NCBI GenBank assembly: GCA_903887775.1
Contig: CAISRB010000024.1
Span: 124,001-188,000 of the forward strand
Direction: 5' to 3'
Origin: an uncultured Bacteroidales bacterium
GTDB lineage: Bacteria; Bacteroidota; Bacteroidia; Bacteroidales; FEN-979
DNA length: 64,000 nucleotides
The position numbers and the translations under genes are program-made. Below, in pieces: positions 1-7,526 of this stretch. The notes beneath the pieces were generated by a model. The model was given only the letters and a program-made list of their open reading frames with translations. It had not been told where the DNA came from and ran no database searches. How positions within the stretch are numbered: position 1 is the stretch's first letter; every line of letters starts with the position of its first letter.

Positions 1-252
1 CTCGCTCAGATCGAGCAGTATAGCGGCCTGATGTTCAGCAGGGAAGAAATCGCTGATATCCTGGATGTGGATAGACAACTGTTAACGGAACTGCTTGATG
101 AAGGAGATTACCTGAGGGCCTTTAAGAAAGGCCGGCTATTGCGTGAAGCACAGCTTCGCAAAGCAATCTTTGACCTGGCTGCCAATGGTTCTTCGCCGGC
201 TCAGGCATTTGCAGCAAAACTTATTGAAAACGCTAAAATGGAAGATAAATGA
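1..252 (+). CDS. Phage packaging-region protein, 5'-truncated by window
   Basis: The reading frame is open from base 1 (L-A-Q-I-E-Q-Y-S-G-L before the first Met at 31), so the true start is probably upstream of the window. The visible 83 residues are acidic and helical, with a helix-turn-helix-like stretch (FSREEIADILDVDRQLLTEL). The stop overlaps the next start as ATGA, so the two are probably translationally coupled. Its position just before a terminase pair suggests a DNA-binding packaging protein, possibly a terminase small subunit. That role is inferred from context. Confidence 0.6.
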   Translation, partial: LAQIEQYSGLMFSREEIADILDVDRQLLTELLDEGDYLRAFKKGRLLREAQLRKAIFDLAANGSSPAQAFAAKLIENAKMEDK

Positions 253-881
253 ACGTCTGGAAACTTGAAAACGATACGGCCATAGATCGTATCCGTATGC
301 ATTACATAAGTGGTTATGAGCTTTCAGCTCATGACGAAGAAGTAAAGAGGCGCTGGCATGCCGCCTTCACCTTTGGTTTAGAACATAAGGGGAGCGACAA
401 AGAAGTCGCCTCCATGCTGATCAAAACCTTTAATATCTCGGAATCCCAGGCATACCGGGATATTTACAATGCCATAAATCTCTTTGGTGATGTACGAAAG
501 TCAACCAAGGAAGGCCTTCGGTACATGGTCACTCAATGGGCCATTGAAGTATTCAAGATGGCCGTGGTCAAAAAGGATTTCAAGGGCATGGAAAAAGCCC
601 TGACTTGTATTACCAAGACCAACAACCTGGATAAAGAAGATCAGGACCTTCCGGATCCTTCAAAGATCCAGCCGCCGGTGCAGATGCTTTCCCTTTCCAT
701 CAACTTTGTCAACAGTCCGTACTTCAAACTCATTGACGACAAAGCTCAGAAAGAAATCCTTGCCGTGGTCGAACGGATCCAGCTTGTCATTGATCAGTCG
801 CCGGTAAAGAATTACCTGGATATGCTCATGGCTGATGTTGCCGCAGCCGAATCCCTGACCGATGGAAGAACTGCAGATTAG
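249..881 (+). CDS. Putative terminase small subunit
   Basis: A 210-residue soluble protein between the truncated first gene (4-nt overlap) and the terminase large subunit (20-nt overlap). The segment around residues 50-80 (SDKEVASMLIKTFNISESQA then YRDIYNAINLFG) has the spacing of a helix-turn-helix, as expected for a protein that recognises the packaging site. No enzymatic motif is visible. The call rests mainly on gene order, since small terminase subunits diverge quickly and usually sit directly before terL. The neighbouring truncated gene is an alternative candidate for the same job. Confidence 0.5.
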   Translation: MNVWKLENDTAIDRIRMHYISGYELSAHDEEVKRRWHAAFTFGLEHKGSDKEVASMLIKTFNISESQAYRDIYNAINLFGDVRKSTKEGLRYMVTQWAIEVFKMAVVKKDFKGMEKALTCITKTNNLDKEDQDLPDPSKIQPPVQMLSLSINFVNSPYFKLIDDKAQKEILAVVERIQLVIDQSPVKNYLDMLMADVAAAESLTDGRTAD

Positions 882-2367
882 ACCGGCTCCCTATTACAAT
901 TTCCCTCAGTTGGTCATTAAGCTCAGCTCCCGGCCTCATAAAATGTTCATCGGTGGCCGTGGTGTGGGCAAGACAACCATCATTGCCGATGAAGTCATTA
1001 AGTATATCTCAGCAATGCCCCGTGGTAAAGTATCCCTGAACGGGCTTACTTATTTCCATATCCGAACCAAATCATTGCCCCCGATCATCGATCATTGGGA
1101 ACGCCGTGGCCTGTATAGGGGGATCCATTATTTCATAGGGCATAAAGCCCCTAAGAAATTCCTGTGGGATGAACCACATCAACCGCCTTTGGACTATACC
1201 AATTGCATCCATTTCTGGAACGGCTTCGTTCTTGAATTCAATTCCTTCGACCGGCCGGAAATGGCACGAAGCGGCTCCTATGACGGGATGATCTTCGATG
1301 AAGCGACCAAGCTTAAGAAATCCGCCATCGACAGTGATGTGCTTCCTGCAAACCGTGGAAACCGTGACCGGTATGGTCACTTGCGCTTTCATCATGGCAC
1401 CCTGTTCCTGGGTTCCATGCCTCTGACATCGGATGGTGACTGGGTATTCGATTACGAATCCCTCATGGGAGAATTTCCCAATGAATTCCTTTACCTGGAA
1501 GCTTCGGCTCAGGAGAATATCAAAATCCTTGGAGAACGGTATTTCCGTGACCTCAAACGGGTGTTGCCCCAGGTTATCTATGATCTTGAAGTTCTCAACA
1601 AAAGAAGGAAAACCAACGTCAATAGATTCTATCCACTACTTTTTGAAAAGCAGCATGGCTATACAAATTCCTATGACTATTCCTTTTATGACCGGATTAA
1701 TCAGGACCCTTCTAAAAATGCTGTCGAGGATTCGCGTGGTGATGTCGATTGCCACAGCCTGGATCCTCTATACCTGTCATTCGATTTTGGTACGACACAG
1801 AACTGCCTGATCGTAGGCCAATGGCACCGTGATAGCAATGAGTTTCCCATCATAAAGAACTTCTATGTCGAAAATGAAACCCTCAAGGTCGTTGTTGAAA
1901 TGTTTACCAGGTATTATCAACATCATCCTACACGGGTGATCTACCTGTATGGGGGGAGCGACGGACAGCGCAAGAACGATGCGGCAAGCCGAAAGAGTTA
2001 TTTTGATGATGTCGTGGATTGGCTTACAAAAGCCGGTTGGGAAGTTTACCTGAGAGCCGAACTCTTTGAAGCTTCCCATATGGATAAGTTTAACTTTTGG
2101 CATAAGTTCCTTTGTGGTGACTTCCCTTCAGTACCACGGTTCAAAGTCAATCTGAACAATGCCATGGAGTCGTTCTTCTCAATGGACAATGCGCCTATCC
2201 TGGTGGATGAATTCAAGAAAGACAAACGATCCGAGCGCCGTATTGATCAGCCCAGGTGGAAAGCCACGGACTTGAGTGATGCCGTGGATAATCTGTATTA
2301 TTGGATGTTCTATCAATCTGTTGGAGATCAACAACCCTCTAACGAACTCATTTTCCTGCGTCGATAG
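862..2367 (+). CDS. terL: Phage terminase large subunit
   Basis: Motor and nuclease that packages phage DNA into the procapsid. The 501 residues match the usual family length. Walker A is GGRGVGKTT (residues 31-39) and Walker B is GMIFDEAT with the acidic pair D146/E147. The C-terminal half looks like the RNase-H-fold nuclease: LYLSFDFGTT (D308), YLYGGSDGQ (D367) and a terminal DLSDAVDNLYYW segment supply plausible metal-binding acids. It overlaps its upstream partner by 20 nt. In most tailed phages the portal gene follows directly, but here portal is 11.5 kb downstream, beyond the accessory region. Confidence 0.9.
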   Translation: MEELQIRPAPYYNFPQLVIKLSSRPHKMFIGGRGVGKTTIIADEVIKYISAMPRGKVSLNGLTYFHIRTKSLPPIIDHWERRGLYRGIHYFIGHKAPKKFLWDEPHQPPLDYTNCIHFWNGFVLEFNSFDRPEMARSGSYDGMIFDEATKLKKSAIDSDVLPANRGNRDRYGHLRFHHGTLFLGSMPLTSDGDWVFDYESLMGEFPNEFLYLEASAQENIKILGERYFRDLKRVLPQVIYDLEVLNKRRKTNVNRFYPLLFEKQHGYTNSYDYSFYDRINQDPSKNAVEDSRGDVDCHSLDPLYLSFDFGTTQNCLIVGQWHRDSNEFPIIKNFYVENETLKVVVEMFTRYYQHHPTRVIYLYGGSDGQRKNDAASRKSYFDDVVDWLTKAGWEVYLRAELFEASHMDKFNFWHKFLCGDFPSVPRFKVNLNNAMESFFSMDNAPILVDEFKKDKRSERRIDQPRWKATDLSDAVDNLYYWMFYQSVGDQQPSNELIFLRR

Positions 2368-2894
2368 AATAGGGGAGCAAACCGCCTACCTGCTTGCACT
2401 TTTCGTAAAATCTTATTTTAAGGCTTTAGGCTTATTCATTAATAGAATGATGCTGTCTTATGGCTTCATGGCTGATCGTTGACTCAAGCGCAGCCAAAAC
2501 TCAATAAATACGTATCTATCTAACTATATACAGGCGTTTCATATATCGCATTGCAGAGATGAGAAAGGAACGAAAAAAAACATAGGGCGGGGCGTGGTCT
2601 TTCGACGAATCTTGCAGGATTTTGGCAAATTAAAACTGCCAAAACCCTGCAAGAGACGGAATTAAGGATATTTTTTTGAGAATGGTCTGCAAATGCAGAT
2701 GAAATCAGGGTATTACATTGGTTTTCAAAGCGAAACGGCTTCTTTTTCTTTTGATACTGGTGTAAATAAAAAGAAGCAAAAAGAAATCACCCTCACGAAG
2801 CGGTCTTACTGCAATTGCAGTACTTTTTTCTTTATGTAGCCTGGTTAAATCAAAAAGTACCAAAAAAGAAACCCTTTTGGCCAACCCACGGTTT
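2368..2894. other. Non-coding start of accessory region
   Basis: No convincing gene is seen over about 530 nt after terL. The stretch contains a long near-perfect inverted repeat (2610-2654) and several A/T-tract repeats of the form GCTTCTTTTT / AAAAAGAAGC (about 2751-2785). Similar A-tract text recurs at about 9840-9930, just before the fourth leader element, so this DNA probably duplicated together with the leaders. Confidence 0.5.
2610..2654. repeat. 18-bp inverted repeat downstream of terL
   Basis: The left arm 2610-2627 (TCTTGCAGGATTTTGGCA) pairs with the right arm 2637-2654 with one A-C mismatch around a 9-nt AT-rich loop. There is no T-run directly after the stem; a run of seven T follows about 17 nt later. 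It could be a transcription terminator for the packaging operon or a recombination or protein-binding site marking the left edge of the cargo. The pairing is seen directly and the function is open. Confidence 0.5.
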
Positions 2895-3085
2895 TGCTCG
2901 AAATTTTCCCAACAAGTTACCTTACGAATAATTCGCTTAGAGAGATAGTAGCTTAAAACTGTAAAGGGCGACCTCCTTTTGGATCTGTCGCTCTTCGAGT
3001 GTTTTCAGATTGTTCCAATCGTGACCTACCCCCTTGACATTATTTATTATTCGCGGTTTAAGCCTTTGGCGTTTAAAAATTTCAT
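2895..3085 (+). ncRNA. radC-motif-like structured leader, copy 1 (subtype A)
   Basis: First of four related leaders. Stem 1 is GCGAC (2968-2972) with GTCGC (2987-2991); stem 2 is CAGATTG (3006-3012) with CAATC (3016-3020). It continues with GACCTACCCCCTTGACATTA and an ATTTCAT box before the small gene at 3109. It is nearly identical to copy 3 in the core. The location in 5' leaders of radC and antirestriction genes on a mobile element matches the published description of the radC RNA motif. Exact ends are approximate. Confidence 0.65.
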
Positions 3086-3108
3086 TACTAACCTTAACTC
3101 ACCTTACT

Positions 3109-3273
3109 ATGAAAGCTCTAGCCAACCACACTGATCAACAGTCACTCGTCGAAATCTTTGTCCAGGAACTGGACCAGATTTACTACCCAGGTTATTCTGA
3201 AGAACTCATTGCCTCTGAACCTGAAAAGTTCACCTGGGAATTCAACGAATTCCAGGGCCAGTTCTCTTGTTAG
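3109..3273 (+). CDS. Small acidic protein of unknown function (54 aa)
   Basis: Starts at the ATG at 3109, because the in-frame ATG at 3034 lies inside the structured leader. The product begins MKALANHTDQQSLVEIF and is acidic and aromatic in its second half (YYPGYSEELIASEPEKFTWE). No known domain is recognised and there is no signal peptide or membrane segment. It is a single-gene unit with its own leader upstream and a strong terminator at 3291. The shared leader suggests co-regulation with radC, ardC and the 148-residue gene. Confidence 0.7.
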   Translation: MKALANHTDQQSLVEIFVQELDQIYYPGYSEELIASEPEKFTWEFNEFQGQFSC

Positions 3274-3290
3274 AACAACGTATTGCTTAT

Positions 3291-3325
3291 AGCAGGCAGT
3301 CATTTCTGACTGCCTGCTTTTTTTT
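3291..3325 (+). terminator. Rho-independent terminator
   Basis: A perfect 12-bp stem (3291-3302 with 3307-3318, AGCAGGCAGTCA arm) with a TTTC loop is followed by a run of T. It ends the small-gene transcript before the next leader. Confidence 0.9.
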
Positions 3326-3399
3326 ATGCTCGCTGGCGCTGAAAGGAAGGGTAGGGGCGACTTTTAAGTAAAAGTTGCAAAAGCCTGTCCTAAAGAGTA

Positions 3400-3562
3400 A
3401 TCCGAAATTCACAAAGTTATGCCCTGCGAAACTGTTTCTCACTAAAGGCGACCTCCTTCCGGCTCTTGTCGCCCTTCGGGTTCATTCAGATTCTTGGAAC
3501 AATCTGACCTGAACCTTTGCTTAAAAGTTTCTCAGTGCATGTTCCCACCGGCAAATTTCATT
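3400..3562 (+). ncRNA. radC-motif-like structured leader, copy 2 (subtype B)
   Basis: Lies in the 5' leader of radC. Stem 1 is GGCGAC (3447-3452) with GTCGCC (3468-3473); stem 2 is CAGATT (3487-3492) with AATCTG (3501-3506). It is followed by ACCTGAACCTTTGCTTAAAA and a GTTCCCACCGGC segment. These downstream parts match copy 4 better than copies 1 and 3. A CAAAGTTA box precedes stem 1, as in copies 3 and 4. Confidence 0.7.
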
Positions 3563-3603
3563 TACTCACCGCGGCCACAAGCGCTGCTTAAAACTAACCA
3601 GCT

Positions 3604-4344
3604 ATGAAAAAACACACGATGAATCCATTACTTGCCCAGGAAAACGGCAACAAGTATGAAAACTCAATCCCTATGCGCCTCTGGGCAGAAGATGACATTC
3701 CAAGTCAGAAACTCCTGCTGAAAGGTACTACCAGTCTTTCAGATGCAGAACTGCTCAGTATTATCATCGGCTTCGGGGTTTCCGGGGAAAACTCCCTGGA
3801 CATTGCCAAGAAAATGCTCTCAAAATGCGGAAACTCCCTTTGCGAATTCTGGAAGTACGGAGTATCAGATCTTCAGAAGATCAAAGGCATCGGTCTTAAA
3901 AGGGCTGTGAAAATCTCAGCCATGTTTGCCCTGGCCCGACGCAGGAATGAATCTGAAGTTATCCTCAAAGATAAAATCATCCACAGCCGTGAAGCCTTTG
4001 AAATCTTTAAATCCCTGATGGGTGACTTGCCTTACGAAGAGTTCTGGATCCTGCTGCTGAACCGATCAAACCGGGTCCTTCGGAAGATCCGTATCTCTGA
4101 AGGCGGAGTGTCCGGAACGGTGGTGGATCCAAAGAAGGTATTCAAGACCTGCCTGGATAATCAGGCCTGCAGCATCATCCTTGGACATAACCATCCCAGC
4201 GGGAATATCAATCCCAGTGAAGCAGATAGTAAACTGACCAAAAAACTCAGGGATTGCGGCCTCATGCTTGATGTTGATGTTCTGGACCACATCATCATCG
4301 GGGATGACCGGTATTATTCCTTCGCGGATGACGGTAAAATGTAG
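3604..4344 (+). CDS. radC: RadC family protein (JAB/MPN domain)
   Basis: A 246-residue RadC-type protein. The N-terminal part has UPF0758-like helices (PSQKLLLKGTTSLSDAELLS) and a helix-hairpin-helix (LQKIKGIGLKRAVKIS, about residues 90-105). The C-terminal JAB domain carries the metal-binding motif HNHPSG...PSEAD with H195, H197 and D208. The biochemical role of RadC is unsettled; an early link to DNA repair was withdrawn. Copies on phages and integrative elements are common and may act on incoming or replicating DNA. It is a single-gene unit between leader copy 2 and a terminator at 4351. Confidence 0.93.
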   Translation: MKKHTMNPLLAQENGNKYENSIPMRLWAEDDIPSQKLLLKGTTSLSDAELLSIIIGFGVSGENSLDIAKKMLSKCGNSLCEFWKYGVSDLQKIKGIGLKRAVKISAMFALARRRNESEVILKDKIIHSREAFEIFKSLMGDLPYEEFWILLLNRSNRVLRKIRISEGGVSGTVVDPKKVFKTCLDNQACSIILGHNHPSGNINPSEADSKLTKKLRDCGLMLDVDVLDHIIIGDDRYYSFADDGKM

Positions 4345-4350
4345 AATCTA

Positions 4351-4375
4351 AGCCCCGTTAAAGGGGCTTTTTTTT
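4351..4375 (+). terminator. Rho-independent terminator after radC
   Basis: AGCCCC (4351-4356) pairs with GGGGCT (4363-4368) around a GTTAAA loop and is followed by a run of T. It separates radC from the restriction-modification island. Confidence 0.85.
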
Positions 4376-4410
4376 AGTTCGGCTAATCATGCATTTGGTA
4401 TTTTTGTATT

Positions 4411-4827
4411 GTGGATGTGCATGATAAAGTAACCCGCAGTTATAATATGAGTCGGATAAGGGGGAAAAATACCTCTCCAGAACTCCTGATAAGAAAATTC
4501 CTTTTTAAAAAAGGATTCAGATATAGGCTTCATGTTGTTAATATGCCCGGTAAACCAGATATTGTTCTTCCAAGATATAATACAGTGATTTTTATTAATG
4601 GTTGTTTCTGGCATGGTCATGAGGGTTGTAAGTATTTTGTGTTACCAAAAACCAATACTGAGTTCTGGACAATTAAAATTCACCGGAACAAGGAGAATGA
4701 TAGAAAGAACCATTACTCCTTAAATAAAGTAGGATGGAAGGTCGTCGTAATATGGGAGTGTCAGTTAAAGAAGCAATATCAAGCAGAGACGCTCTCATCG
4801 TTGGTTGATAACCTTGTTAGTATCTAA
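4411..4827 (+). CDS. vsr: Very short patch repair endonuclease
   Basis: Nicks beside T:G mismatches that arise when 5-methylcytosine deaminates, protecting genomes that carry cytosine-5 methylases. The 138 residues show the family pattern: DVHDKVTRSYNMSRIRGKNT at the start, PGKPDIVLP with the catalytic Asp, then NGCFWHGHEGC and a FWTIKIHRNKENDR segment. The conserved DVHDK block forces a start at GTG 4411 (or GTG 4417) rather than ATG 4447. A TATTTTTG promoter-like box ends only 4 nt before that GTG, so the mRNA may be leaderless. It is the first gene of the island and fits the two methylases downstream. Confidence 0.92.
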   Translation: MDVHDKVTRSYNMSRIRGKNTSPELLIRKFLFKKGFRYRLHVVNMPGKPDIVLPRYNTVIFINGCFWHGHEGCKYFVLPKTNTEFWTIKIHRNKENDRKNHYSLNKVGWKVVVIWECQLKKQYQAETLSSLVDNLVSI

Positions 4828-4862
4828 ATTTCCTAATTCTGGTTCCACAGATTTGTTTACTG

Positions 4863-4900
4863 TAATTTTGGACTTTATTTTACCAAATTATGGAGTCCAA
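4863..4900 (+). promoter_or_regulatory. Promoter and candidate operator of the controller gene
   Basis: TAATTTTG (4863-4870) fits the Bacteroidota -7 consensus TAnnTTTG; no clear -33 box is seen. An inverted repeat TTGGACT (4868-4874) / AGTCCAA (4894-4900) with a 19-nt spacer overlaps this box and straddles the start codon at 4890. This is a natural place for autoregulation by the encoded helix-turn-helix protein. The repeat is seen and the binding is inferred. Confidence 0.45.
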
Positions 4901-5195
4901 TTTTAGTATTTCAACGGGTCAGCTTATCCGGAAATTAAGGTTGGAACGTAATCTTCCATTAAGAAAAATAGCTGCTCAACTTGATATGGATACTTCATTT
5001 CTCAGCAAAATAGAAAGAAGTAACAGAAGACCATCTAAAGACCATATAATCAAGTTAGCTCAGATTTTTGAGGTTGATAGGGATTATCTGATGATACCTT
5101 ACCTGAGTGAGTTGGTTTATTTTGAGGTTTCGACTGAAGATTGTGCAGCTAAGGCCCTTGAAATTGCAACGCAAAGAATAAACCTGAATAAATAA
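4890..5195 (+). CDS. XRE-family controller protein of the R-M system
   Basis: A 101-residue DNA-binding protein. Residues about 12-68 form a Cro/C1-type helix-turn-helix domain (LRKIAAQLDMDTSFLSKIER, then SNRRPSKDHIIKLAQIFEVD). The tail is a short helical extension. It sits directly upstream of the two methylase genes and the endonuclease in the same orientation, the usual place for a C protein that times methylase against endonuclease expression. The inverted repeat around its start codon could be its binding site. Confidence 0.8.
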   Translation: MESNFSISTGQLIRKLRLERNLPLRKIAAQLDMDTSFLSKIERSNRRPSKDHIIKLAQIFEVDRDYLMIPYLSELVYFEVSTEDCAAKALEIATQRINLNK

Positions 5196-5223
5196 TAAAG
5201 TATCAAAGGGTTTCTATCTGAAT

Positions 5224-6297
5224 ATGAAGAGAAAATTAAAAGTTATTGATTTGTTTTCCGGATGCGGTGGATTCTCATATGGATTCCAAAGTGCCGGTTT
5301 CCATGTCATGCTAGGTGTCGATAATGACAAGGCTGCGTTGACAACTTTTAAGGAAAATCATAAAGGTTCAAAGGTGTTTTTGGCAGATCTTCATAGAGAC
5401 CAGGCTATTGATGAAATAGTTAATATGATTGGTGGGGAGAAGGTTGATGTGATTATTGCCGGTCCACCATGCCAGGGTTTTTCACTGACTGGAACCCGAA
5501 AAAAGAATGATGAAAGGAATAAATTGTTCAATGCAGTCTTTAAATTAGCCAGACGTGTCAATCCTCAGGCAATAATTATCGAGAATGTCCCGGGACTTGC
5601 TGCACTTTATGATGGTTTTGCGAAAAATGCAATTCTGGATGAATTTGCAAATATGGGATTTACTTACAATAGCCAGGTTCTGTTTGCTCCTGATTATGAA
5701 GTTCCACAGATAAGAAAAAGATTATTTTTTGTAGGTTTAAAACCCGGTCTGGGTAAATTTGAGTTCCCGGAACCTGTTTTGAAAGATAATATCTATAATT
5801 CATGTTCTGATGCTATAAGTGATTTACCAGCAAGGATATCTGAGGTTGGCCTGGAGGAGGATCAATATAGCAGGAATCCCATTACGACATACCAGATAAA
5901 AATGCGGAATGGTTCTGATATTTTATATAACCATGTTGCTACAAGACATACCCCTCATGTAATTAATGTGATATCTCAGGTTCCTGAGGGAGGTAATCAT
6001 AAAGATTTGCCAGCTGGGGTAGGTGATAGCAGAAAATTTAATGAAGCATGGACAAGGTACCATAGTCAGAAACCTTCCAAAACAATAGATACCGGACATA
6101 GAAACCATTTCCATTATCAGTATTGCCGAATACCTACGGTTAGAGAGAATGCCCGATTGCAATCCTTTCCGGACAGTTTTAAGGTTTTTGGAACCAGAAC
6201 ACAACAATATAAACAAATAGGAAACGCCGTACCTCCTTTATTGGGATTTCACATTGCTAATAAATTAAAAGATTATCTGGTTTTGCAAGAAAAATGA
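5224..6297 (+). CDS. DNA (cytosine-5)-methyltransferase 1
   Basis: Transfers methyl from S-adenosylmethionine to cytosine C5. All main motifs appear in order: I VIDLFSGCGGFSYG, IV GPPCQGFS with nucleophile C83, VI IIENVPGL (E120), VIII QIRKRLFFVG, IX RENARLQSFPDSF and X QYKQIGNAVPP. Length is 357 residues, a typical single-chain enzyme. The region between VIII and IX should hold the target recognition domain. It overlaps the second methylase by 4 nt (ATGA), so they are probably co-translated. It is more AT-rich than the phage structural genes, consistent with separate acquisition. Confidence 0.95.
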   Translation: MKRKLKVIDLFSGCGGFSYGFQSAGFHVMLGVDNDKAALTTFKENHKGSKVFLADLHRDQAIDEIVNMIGGEKVDVIIAGPPCQGFSLTGTRKKNDERNKLFNAVFKLARRVNPQAIIIENVPGLAALYDGFAKNAILDEFANMGFTYNSQVLFAPDYEVPQIRKRLFFVGLKPGLGKFEFPEPVLKDNIYNSCSDAISDLPARISEVGLEEDQYSRNPITTYQIKMRNGSDILYNHVATRHTPHVINVISQVPEGGNHKDLPAGVGDSRKFNEAWTRYHSQKPSKTIDTGHRNHFHYQYCRIPTVRENARLQSFPDSFKVFGTRTQQYKQIGNAVPPLLGFHIANKLKDYLVLQEK

Positions 6298-7526
6298 GCA
6301 GAAAGCTTAACATAATAGATTTGTTTGCCGGATGCGGCGGTTTGTCAGATGGCTTTGAACAAACAGAGCATTTTCATTCCATCGCATGTGTCGAATGGGA
6401 AAAACAACCCTGCAATACACTACAACAGAGGTTGCATTCGAAATGGGGATATATAAATGCCAATGAGATTGTATTGCAATTTGATATTCAAAGAACACAG
6501 GAACTTATTAACGGATGGGAAAATGATAAAGTATATAGTTCTGGTAAGGGTTTGTTATCATTGGTTAACGGTAAAAAGATCGATGCTATTATTGGTGGCC
6601 CCCCTTGCCAGGCATATTCAATTGCTGGAAGGGTGAGGGATGAGAATGGGATGCATGATGATTACAGAAATTATTTATTTGAAAGTTATCTTGAAATAGT
6701 CAAAAGATTCAAGCCGAAATTTTTTGTTTTTGAGAACGTTGAAGGAATTTTATCTGCAAAACCAGGTGGTGTTTCAATAATTGAAAGGATAAAAACATCC
6801 TTTAATCAATATGGATATTCCATAATAGAGAATTTAAGGAAATCTGCCCTCTTTAATACTGCAGATTTCGGAGTTCCGCAGAACAGAAAACGGGTAATAA
6901 TCATTGGCGTTGACCGTGAACAGATCAAAGCTGATCCTCAAATGGCGTTAACCGATTATTACACATCAATTAATAAGAAATACAAAGCAGTAAAGAAGAC
7001 CACGGTGAAGGATGCAATATCCGACCTTCCTGTTTTGATGCCTTTGCCTGAACTCATTATTAAAAATGGCAAGAGAGTATCTCATAGTTTTAATGGGCAT
7101 AGCATTGGAAATCATGTTCCCAGATGTCATTCGAAACGTGATCAGAAGATTTTCCAAGAACTTGCTTATGACAAGATGTATAGTCTGAATAAATATCCGG
7201 ATATCGCATCTTTAATTGAGCTATATTATAATATTACTGGCATAAGGTCCAATTTTCACAAGTACAATGTTCTTGGTTTGAATGAACAAAGCAATACAAT
7301 ACCAGCGCATTTATATAAAGATGGTCTGAGGCATATTCATCCGGATCCTATTCAGGCAAGAAGTATAACTCCTCGTGAAGCAGCACGATTACAAAGTTTT
7401 GATGATGATTTTGAGTTCACTGGCAGTATTGGAGATCAATATAAAATGATTGGTAATGCAGTTCCTCCTAAATTTGCAAAAGCGGTAGCCAATGCCTTGA
7501 AAGAATTTTCATTAAAATATTTCTAA
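6294..7526 (+). CDS. DNA (cytosine-5)-methyltransferase 2
   Basis: A second complete C5 methylase of 410 residues: motif I IIDLFAGCGGLSDGF, motif IV GGPPCQAYSIAG with C105, motif VI FENVEGIL (E147), motif VIII VPQNRKRVIIIG, motif IX PREAARLQSFDDDF and motif X QYKMIGNAVPPKF. It differs clearly from its neighbour, especially in the variable region, so it is not a recent duplicate. Two methylases beside one nuclease usually mean that the two strands of an asymmetric or degenerate site are methylated separately. The endonuclease ATG follows its stop codon with no gap. Confidence 0.95.
   Translation: MSRKLNIIDLFAGCGGLSDGFEQTEHFHSIACVEWEKQPCNTLQQRLHSKWGYINANEIVLQFDIQRTQELINGWENDKVYSSGKGLLSLVNGKKIDAIIGGPPCQAYSIAGRVRDENGMHDDYRNYLFESYLEIVKRFKPKFFVFENVEGILSAKPGGVSIIERIKTSFNQYGYSIIENLRKSALFNTADFGVPQNRKRVIIIGVDREQIKADPQMALTDYYTSINKKYKAVKKTTVKDAISDLPVLMPLPELIIKNGKRVSHSFNGHSIGNHVPRCHSKRDQKIFQELAYDKMYSLNKYPDIASLIELYYNITGIRSNFHKYNVLGLNEQSNTIPAHLYKDGLRHIHPDPIQARSITPREAARLQSFDDDFEFTGSIGDQYKMIGNAVPPKFAKAVANALKEFSLKYF

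Noticed and set aside
2276-2482. 68-residue plus-strand frame after terL
   Set aside because: It overlaps the end of the terminase gene in another frame and shows no coding pattern.
3034-3273. Longer 79-residue version of the small gene
   Set aside because: The start at 3034 lies inside the structured leader, which is nearly identical to copy 3 in front of a different gene, so the upstream codons are leader and not protein.
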